In this document: positions 58,688-64,000 of the stretch, piece after piece
Position numbering within the stretch: position 1 is the stretch's first letter
Layout of the letters: the number at the start of each line of letters is the position of its first letter
Assembly (NCBI GenBank): GCA_002162075.1
Contig: CP021423.1
Span: forward strand, 558,001-622,000
Reading direction: 5' to 3'
Origin: Armatimonadetes bacterium Uphvl-Ar1
Lineage (GTDB): Bacteria; Armatimonadota; Fimbriimonadia; Fimbriimonadales; Fimbriimonadaceae
DNA length: 64,000 nt
Notes under the pieces: model-generated
Seen by the model: the letters and a program-made list of their open reading frames with translations, nothing else
Told to the model about the DNA's origin: nothing
Database searches by the model: none
Made by a program: the position numbers and the translations under genes

Positions 58688-59925
58688 TGGCGGTCTACGA
58701 AACTGGCCGCATTCGCGATATTGTTTTTGAGGTGTCTGGAAACCTGGAATCGAAGCTGAAACATTTGTATCCCGGCTTTTCGTTTATTGCATACGATGGA
58801 GGGTGTGACTTTTCGTTTCTGTTTTTGCCAACAACTATCTTCCGACCGTATCTTCGATTCTCCAATTTGCCAAGCACAGCCGGAACATTAAACTGGGGTG
58901 TGAATGCCGGGGTGCTTTTTGATGGTGAAGACACGGCGGGAGACTTTCTTGAGCCCGATGATTACAACGTAGATTACTTTTTGGAGAAACAAATCGGCTT
59001 TGCTGGAAGTGTAACGATTCCGGGTGTGAAGGAGGTTTTTGAAGTGGTGGATTTGCCAGGCGGCGATTACACAACGATCACTGGGACAAACTTTCCAGCT
59101 TTTGGTGGAACTGCTCAAGCGGACGGCATTATGGCGAAGAAAATCACGTTCTACGAGATCATTCCAGAGGGGACAGGCGTTACGGTGTCTGGAACGCTTG
59201 GGGGAACCGCCATCTGGACGTGGTACACCCCATCAGACATTCCGATGGGCTACCCGGTGCAAATTATTGGTGATCTGACAATTGGCTCAAGTGCGGCTCC
59301 GGAGGCTGATGACATTGTTGCCGATTGGCGAGTGGATTTTGAGGGCGAACAACTGACCGCAGATTGGGGAACGATCACACCCGACGCACAGGGGTCGTTT
59401 ATGGATTGGGATAACGCAAAAGCAGGGTTTGTAGCGGTGATGAGCGGTGGGCTTGGCGAGTCGAATTGCAACATGGTCATGGCGCCGGATTGCGTTTACG
59501 ATTGCAACTTCAAAGCATTCACGTTCGGAGTGAGCTACCCTGGCTCAATTGGTCTTTGGCTTTGGGACAAGCGGGTTTTCAGTTCTCCGGACTGGGTGTA
59601 TGGATACAAGGAAGTTGTGGCGAATCCAACCTACAACGAAACGGTCAGGCAAAAACTTCACCAGTTGCAAGGTGGAACAAATTTGGCGACGAATACGACA
59701 ATCGTCAAAGAAGAGTGGCAGGGAATTCGGTGGAATCTGGATCCGGATTTGCTGAACAGTGAAGACGCTGATGATTGGCGGGTGCAGATTCGAGGCACAA
59801 AGTGGGATGCGTTGACGGTTTTGCAAAACGCAACCCATGACCTTGATGATGGGAGTAGCGCAACCGGATGGGCAGGGAGCGGCGTGAGCGTCTCTAGCAG
59901 TGGGGGAAATTTGGTTTTCGCGTGA
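58687..59925 (+). CDS. Hypothetical tail protein
   Basis: 412 residues, beta-rich with many Gly/Asp turns (DFEGEQLTADWGTITPDAQG). It ends in SVSSSGGNLVFA. Likely part of the tail tip or a fibre base; no family recognised. Confidence 0.55.
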   Translation: MAVYETGRIRDIVFEVSGNLESKLKHLYPGFSFIAYDGGCDFSFLFLPTTIFRPYLRFSNLPSTAGTLNWGVNAGVLFDGEDTAGDFLEPDDYNVDYFLEKQIGFAGSVTIPGVKEVFEVVDLPGGDYTTITGTNFPAFGGTAQADGIMAKKITFYEIIPEGTGVTVSGTLGGTAIWTWYTPSDIPMGYPVQIIGDLTIGSSAAPEADDIVADWRVDFEGEQLTADWGTITPDAQGSFMDWDNAKAGFVAVMSGGLGESNCNMVMAPDCVYDCNFKAFTFGVSYPGSIGLWLWDKRVFSSPDWVYGYKEVVANPTYNETVRQKLHQLQGGTNLATNTTIVKEEWQGIRWNLDPDLLNSEDADDWRVQIRGTKWDALTVLQNATHDLDDGSSATGWAGSGVSVSSSGGNLVFA

Positions 59926-59935
59926 CATTAACACC

Positions 59936-61246
59936 ATGATTCTACTGACAACAACCTCAGACATTTTGCGATTGGTGACCGATGCAGGGGCAACCGTTGA
60001 TGTTTTTGCATCGTTCGTGGATCGAAACGGAACCACCGACACGCCCGGAAACCAGGATACGGCGATCACGACGGCAACCACAACGACCATTGTTTCGGCT
60101 CCAGGGGCTTCGACATATCGAAACGTTCGCAGTTTGTCAATCCGAAACAAAGACTCAATCCCGGTCAAAGTCACAGTCGAATTCTTTGATGGCACAAACG
60201 CTAGGGAGATAATTGAGATTACCCTTGCTGCCGATGCTTCGCTTCACTATGATGATGGGGCAGGTTGGACAATGTGGGCCAACGAAAGCGCAACCAACAT
60301 TCAGGTATTCACGACTCCGGGCGCAGGAACCTGGACAAAACCAACCTCATTCAACCCCCAATTCGTGCAGGTTGTTTGCTATGGAGCGGGCGGAGGCGGT
60401 GGCGGTGGTTCATCGCAGACCGGGGCGGTTGTGCGCTCTGGTGGTTGCGGAGGCGGAGGCGGAGCGAGAGCCGAAAGAATCTACCGAGCGGGTAATCTTG
60501 GTGCGACTGAGGGGGTTGTTGTTGGGGCAGGTGGGACAGCCGGAACGGCGGGTGCATCGGGCGCGGATGGTGGCGCGGGCGGTGCCGGAGGATTTTCGAC
60601 ATTCTCAACCGGGATCACCGAACTCAAAGCATGGGGCGGAGGCGGTGGGGCGTTTGGCGACAATGCGGCGTCTGCTGGTGCAGGTGGAGCAGGCGGAGGT
60701 TTAGCGGCGGCGGGAGGAACGGGAACAACTTCGGCGGCGACAGGCGGCGGGCCAGGTGCCCCAGCAACTCCAAACGGTGGATGCGGTGCCAACTCATTTG
60801 CGACGGCGGGGACTCCGGTTGTTGCTGAATATGGCGGGGGAGCCGGGGGAGGTCACACGAACGTTCCGGCGAACGCGGTTGGTGGGGGCTCAATCTTTGG
60901 CGGTTGCGGTGGTGGCGTTGGTGGTGGTGCTACGGTTGCTCCGGCGTTAGTCAATCCCACAGCGGGCGGTTCGGCTCTTGCGGCTGGTGGAAGTGGTGGG
61001 GCGGCTGGAACTGGTGGTGCAACTCCTACGGCGGGTTCGGCGGGTGCTGATGGTGGGGCCAATCGCGGCGGTCAAGGTGGTGGCGGTGGTGGTGGAACGA
61101 TCACGGCGGCAACTAACGGTGCAAATGGTGGGAACGGTGGAAACCCTGGCGGCGGGGGCGGCGGCGGGGGAGTTGGCTCAAATACTGGCACGGGGGGCGC
61201 GGGCGGTGCCGGGGGCAACGGCGCGGTCTACGTTTTTAGCTGGTGA
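59936..61246 (+). CDS. Glycine-rich tail fibre-type protein
   Basis: 436 residues from ATG 59936. The first 135 residues form a compact beta domain (FTTPGAGTWTKPTSFNPQFV at its end). From there on the sequence is over 40% Gly in GGAGG, GGGG and GAGGAG runs, ending VYVFSW. Such glycine-rich phage tail domains can pack as polyglycine-II-type helices and carry receptor contacts. The next GTG overlaps the stop. Confidence 0.65.
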   Translation: MILLTTTSDILRLVTDAGATVDVFASFVDRNGTTDTPGNQDTAITTATTTTIVSAPGASTYRNVRSLSIRNKDSIPVKVTVEFFDGTNAREIIEITLAADASLHYDDGAGWTMWANESATNIQVFTTPGAGTWTKPTSFNPQFVQVVCYGAGGGGGGGSSQTGAVVRSGGCGGGGGARAERIYRAGNLGATEGVVVGAGGTAGTAGASGADGGAGGAGGFSTFSTGITELKAWGGGGGAFGDNAASAGAGGAGGGLAAAGGTGTTSAATGGGPGAPATPNGGCGANSFATAGTPVVAEYGGGAGGGHTNVPANAVGGGSIFGGCGGGVGGGATVAPALVNPTAGGSALAAGGSGGAAGTGGATPTAGSAGADGGANRGGQGGGGGGGTITAATNGANGGNGGNPGGGGGGGGVGSNTGTGGAGGAGGNGAVYVFSW

Positions 61247-62991
61247 GTCTCTTTGGTGAAGGTTCTTGGTTCACCCCAGAATCATGGTTTGACGGGGAAT
61301 CACCCCTGCCACTTTCGGGCGGTGGCACAAAAACTGTTGCCAAAACCGTTGACTGGAATCTGGAAGGGTATCGCTACATTGATGTTCGGCTGAAAACCAC
61401 AGACGCAAATCAAAGTATTACGATTCGCCTGAGCCACGCAGATGGCGAGGATAAAAGCTACACGATTCAAAGCGGGTCGGCGGATACGTTCTCGGTGGTT
61501 CGGATTGATCTCTGCCTTCCCGATGACATCACAGATAACGATGACACCCTTGATGACGATGTTTACACTCAGGAATCCCGGTTTCCGCTAGAAGGCAGTT
61601 CTTCGACGGTGCCGCAAAAGTCAGATGCAACGTGGGGATTTAACGTAGCAGATGAGATTGAGATCACTTTTCCGGATGGTCAAACTCTCACAATTGACTA
61701 CATCAGGCTGGCTCGCAAGGAGACGTCTGGATGGGGCGAGGTTTCGTTCCTCCCAGCATTTCAGCCGTTCCGCGCTGGATGGACAGATGCTGAGATTAAG
61801 AGCCAATTCTGGACAAATGCTGATGGGCGGGTGAGCGACCTGGCTTGGCAGTTCAAGCAGTCTGCTGGATATGGTTTCTTTTCGATCACCGCCGCCGGAG
61901 ATTTGATGGAGCGGAAACTCGGTTGGGATACAATGATGCTGACTACGTTTCCTGCCGATGGCTACCATAACAATGACCTCGAAGCCCTATTACTTTGGGG
62001 CGGCGGTGTGATTTGGAGTGGCGGAGGTGATTACCTACCTGGGGTTGACCTTTCGGTTGCAACAACCAAGACGATTCCTGCTCAGGCTCTCTGGGATGAA
62101 GTGCAGGTTTATCCCGGTGCTGGGAATGTCTGGGGGCCGGGAACTTACGGCGAAATCACGGAGATTGGAGCGGCAAAACAACTCCGAGGTCAAATGTGGG
62201 GATTGGTTTTCGATACCGGGGGGACTTCGCCGACCTCGGGTGCAATCGTGACCCTCAAAACCAATCCGGGCGGAACAACGGTTGGGTCGGGAACAACCGA
62301 CGGGATTGGCTTTTACGAAACAGGAGCCCCACACGGTAAGAAATTCAGCCACAAAGGGTTTTCTGGGTCACTTGAATCTCCGGCGTTTACGGTCTACAAC
62401 AGGCTTCGCCATCGAAGATGCTGGCTTGTTGATATCGTTTCCTCAGGCGTTGCGATTGCAGTCCGATCTGATTGGTACATCGCTTACGGCCGAATCAACG
62501 ACTCCGGAACCGTTTCCCTCCGGTTTGCTTATGCGGGTCAGGCTCCGGGCGATGAGATTGACACCGGACAATCAGCGGTCAACCTCTCGATGGCCTGGGA
62601 CAAGGGTCAGCCTGGTCGCCTGGTGATGGCTCTTGAAAATTCGGGCGGGAATATCAACGTTGTGGCGTCACAAGACGAAGGAGAGATTTGGACATTGGCA
62701 ACAACCGTCGCATCAGGGCCAGGGAACACATATCCGGCATTGACCATCACTCCGGACGGAGTTCGCCATGTTTATTGGATTAGTGGTGGAGACACGATCA
62801 AAGGTCGGCTCTACAATTCGGCGATGACTGCGTTTGGCGCGGCATTCACCGTGAAGACCGGGGTGGATGATTCGGGTCTCGCCGTTGACAATGCGCGGGC
62901 GGCCGGCGGCGTGGCAACCATCGAAATGGCGCACATTGAGAGCGGGGCGGTTGTCGTCAGCCGATCAACTGATGGCGAAACGTTTGTTTAA
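61243..62991 (+). CDS. Tail protein with Asp-box (BNR/sialidase-like) repeats
   Basis: 582 residues from GTG 61243. Residues 25-170 look like a carbohydrate-binding sandwich (WNLEGYRYIDVRLKTTDANQ). The C-terminal third has Asp-box type repeats: SQDEGEIWTLATTV, SRSTDGETFV at the very end, and ITPDGVRHVYW between them. It could bind or trim surface glycans; catalytic sialidase residues were not identified. Confidence 0.6.
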   Translation: MSLFGEGSWFTPESWFDGESPLPLSGGGTKTVAKTVDWNLEGYRYIDVRLKTTDANQSITIRLSHADGEDKSYTIQSGSADTFSVVRIDLCLPDDITDNDDTLDDDVYTQESRFPLEGSSSTVPQKSDATWGFNVADEIEITFPDGQTLTIDYIRLARKETSGWGEVSFLPAFQPFRAGWTDAEIKSQFWTNADGRVSDLAWQFKQSAGYGFFSITAAGDLMERKLGWDTMMLTTFPADGYHNNDLEALLLWGGGVIWSGGGDYLPGVDLSVATTKTIPAQALWDEVQVYPGAGNVWGPGTYGEITEIGAAKQLRGQMWGLVFDTGGTSPTSGAIVTLKTNPGGTTVGSGTTDGIGFYETGAPHGKKFSHKGFSGSLESPAFTVYNRLRHRRCWLVDIVSSGVAIAVRSDWYIAYGRINDSGTVSLRFAYAGQAPGDEIDTGQSAVNLSMAWDKGQPGRLVMALENSGGNINVVASQDEGEIWTLATTVASGPGNTYPALTITPDGVRHVYWISGGDTIKGRLYNSAMTAFGAAFTVKTGVDDSGLAVDNARAAGGVATIEMAHIESGAVVVSRSTDGETFV

Positions 62992-63002
62992 CGTCTCAAG
63001 CC
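62992..63002 (+). promoter_or_regulatory. Late-gene start element, copy 7 (CGTCTCAAGCC)
   Basis: Directly after the previous stop (TTTAA), 17 bases before ATG 63009. Confidence 0.65.
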
Positions 63003-63008
63003 AGTACG

Positions 63009-63347
63009 ATGGCAAGGGCAGGGACACCACCACTGGAATTTTATCGGCTTGTTGGTCGATCTGGCACGGCAACAATCACCGGGAACTTCGTTGACTCATA
63101 CGGCAGATTGGTCGGGAGCTACTTGACCTTTGATGTCACGACTTCGGAGTTTCATAGTCTTGCTGACGTGGCTGGTGGTGCGATTCCCGCCAATGCCGTT
63201 GGGTTCATAATTGGCTCAACTTCAGCTGATTTGGTGATCACAACTGCAAAGTCTGACGAAACGGAGGGAACGCTGGCGGACGCGAAGGCTCGTGCCTATT
63301 ATCACACTGCTGGCACTCGTGGAATTGCACTTGGGGCGGTGTCGTAA
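63009..63347 (+). CDS. Small tail-associated hypothetical protein
   Basis: 112 residues: MARAGTPPLEFYRLVGRSGT, beta-rich body with FHSLADVAGGAIPANAVGFI and a Gly-containing end ALGAVS. The stop overlaps the next ATG (TAATG). Unknown. Confidence 0.55.
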   Translation: MARAGTPPLEFYRLVGRSGTATITGNFVDSYGRLVGSYLTFDVTTSEFHSLADVAGGAIPANAVGFIIGSTSADLVITTAKSDETEGTLADAKARAYYHTAGTRGIALGAVS

Positions 63348-64000
63348 TGGACGGCTTTGCGGCGACGGGGCGGGTGCCGATCTTACAATTAACACAAAAA
63401 CAACGCGCTCTCGACAATGCGGGCAGAGTTCGCACGAAGATGGACTGGGGCCAAGATGTGTGGTTGGCAATACTGGGCACGTCAAACGAATCCAGCTTTA
63501 TTTTCCCGCAATTCTTCACGAACTTACCAGCCAATGTTCGACTACCATTTTATGCGCCTTTGTCGTCAATGGATGGCACAACGAGTAGCGCGTTTCAGGC
63601 GGTGCAGGCGAAGGGTGGGGCAAGAATTGCAGACACCGGAGTGGCTGGGATGGGGCAGACGCAACTTAGTAACATTTTGCAGGAAAAACATCCTTGGGAT
63701 GCGTGCATCGTCCCTGCGCCAGTTAATGATTTGGTCACATCACTTGCAACGGTTAACGCTTTGCTGGCTTCAGTTTATGCGATTTGTGCGGCATTATCTG
63801 CTAACGGGATTATGCCGCTGGTGCTGACCTGGACGGGTACAAGTAGTTCGTCCGTAGCGTTTAAGCGGGCCTACAACCTCGGCCTTTGGATGATGTGTGA
63901 AGATAACGCTTGGATGTGGGTGGATGTTGAACCATGTACGACTGACCACATAGATGGGGAAGAAAACCCTCTCTATGTTGTTGACACCGTGCATCTTAGC
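63347..64000 (+). CDS. SGNH-hydrolase-like tail protein, cut by the right edge
   Basis: 218 codons seen from ATG 63347, open at 64000. PWDACIVPAPVNDLVTSLAT (block III-like Asn), a central ALSANGIMPLVLTW strand, and YVVDTVHLS at the edge, the D-x-x-H block V of SGNH/GDSL esterases. Block I (GDS) is not obvious near the start, so part of the active site is unclear. It may deacetylate surface glycans; unproven. Confidence 0.6.
   Translation, partial: MDGFAATGRVPILQLTQKQRALDNAGRVRTKMDWGQDVWLAILGTSNESSFIFPQFFTNLPANVRLPFYAPLSSMDGTTSSAFQAVQAKGGARIADTGVAGMGQTQLSNILQEKHPWDACIVPAPVNDLVTSLATVNALLASVYAICAALSANGIMPLVLTWTGTSSSSVAFKRAYNLGLWMMCEDNAWMWVDVEPCTTDHIDGEENPLYVVDTVHLS

Larger units (their letters stand above)
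26219..64000. mobile_element. Prophage (HK97-capsid, siphovirus-type), left end and most of the genome; right end beyond the window
   Basis: From the tRNA-Thr 3' end onward the genes are a continuous phage set: integrase, excisionase-like, recombination (RecT, SbcC-like), immunity, replication, lysis, terminase, portal, protease, capsid, connectors, tail tube, tail chaperones, tape measure, tail tip and fibres. Genes overlap by 1-4 bases as in phage operons. A tape measure of 581 residues predicts a tail of roughly 87 nm at about 0.15 nm per residue. attR was not seen. Confidence 0.93.

Noticed and set aside
59889-59899. CGTCTCTAGCA as an eighth late start element before the gene at 59936
   Set aside because: Two mismatches to the consensus and 47 bases from the start codon, outside the 13-22 base range.
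60481-61062. Pro/Ala-rich minus-strand frames
   Set aside because: They are the complement of the glycine-rich fibre repeats; GGN codons read backwards give Pro/Ala runs.

Overview
The window joins two different things. Bases 1 to about 26,218 are ordinary bacterial chromosome. From there to the right edge (26,219-64,000, not complete) lies one long siphovirus-type prophage of the HK97 capsid class, sitting next to a tRNA-Thr gene. The host is a Gram-negative-style bacterium: it has a PEP-CTERM sorted protein, a type IV pilin-like pair, PA14 domains and a carotenoid cluster with CruF. Gene style and content would fit Armatimonadota (Fimbriimonadales), but this is inference; no rRNA is present to prove it.

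Host part. 1-4,949: a truncated secreted protein, a frameshifted nitroreductase, a GH26-like glycosidase, a MOP/ANKH-like membrane protein and a PEP-CTERM protein with a clear sigma-70 promoter. 4,994-11,785: a carotenoid cluster (two CrtI-type desaturases, CrtB, a lysophospholipid-type acyltransferase and CruF, with 4-base start/stop overlaps at three of the junctions) beside a divergent membrane glycosyltransferase. The set suggests a glycosylated and acylated acyclic carotenoid. Five copies of a GC-rich palindromic repeat are scattered through the first 12 kb; two lie inside the desaturase reading frames. 11,943-26,076: a sarcosine-oxidase-like enzyme, a secreted transglutaminase-like protein and partner, lepB-rplS-trmD, two pseudopilin-like proteins with lectin-like C-termini, gcvH, DoxX, an MFS transporter, panB-panC and some unknowns.

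Prophage part. Leftward early genes (33,345 to 26,283): a SbcC-like ATPase, RecT, an MBL-fold hydrolase, a chain of very small overlapping genes, an XRE regulator, an excisionase-like protein and a tyrosine integrase. The immunity region (33,384-33,830) has a GTG-started XRE repressor between two promoters carrying related operators. Rightward genes: a Cro-like protein, VRR-NUC nuclease, replication initiator (frameshifted here), DnaB-like helicase, a free DnaA domain IV protein, a sigma-like protein, amidase and holin candidates, terminase, portal, MuF-metallopeptidase, prohead protease, capsid, connectors, tail tube, tail chaperones with a -1 slippery site, tape measure, tail tip and fibre genes, and an SGNH-like gene cut by the window edge. 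Minus-strand moron genes interrupt the late region at 50.1-50.5 kb and 52.1-52.7 kb; a plus-strand antirepressor module follows the second.

Most unusual signals: (1) an 11-base element, consensus CGTCTCAAGCC, found 13-22 bases before seven late-gene starts that mostly lack Shine-Dalgarno sites, in a phage that encodes a sigma-like protein; (2) a 5' leader at 52,801-52,988 in which one segment can pair either with the RNA 5' end or with the start codon of the downstream gene; (3) several accessory genes whose -10 box lies only about 6 bases before the start codon, implying leaderless mRNAs.
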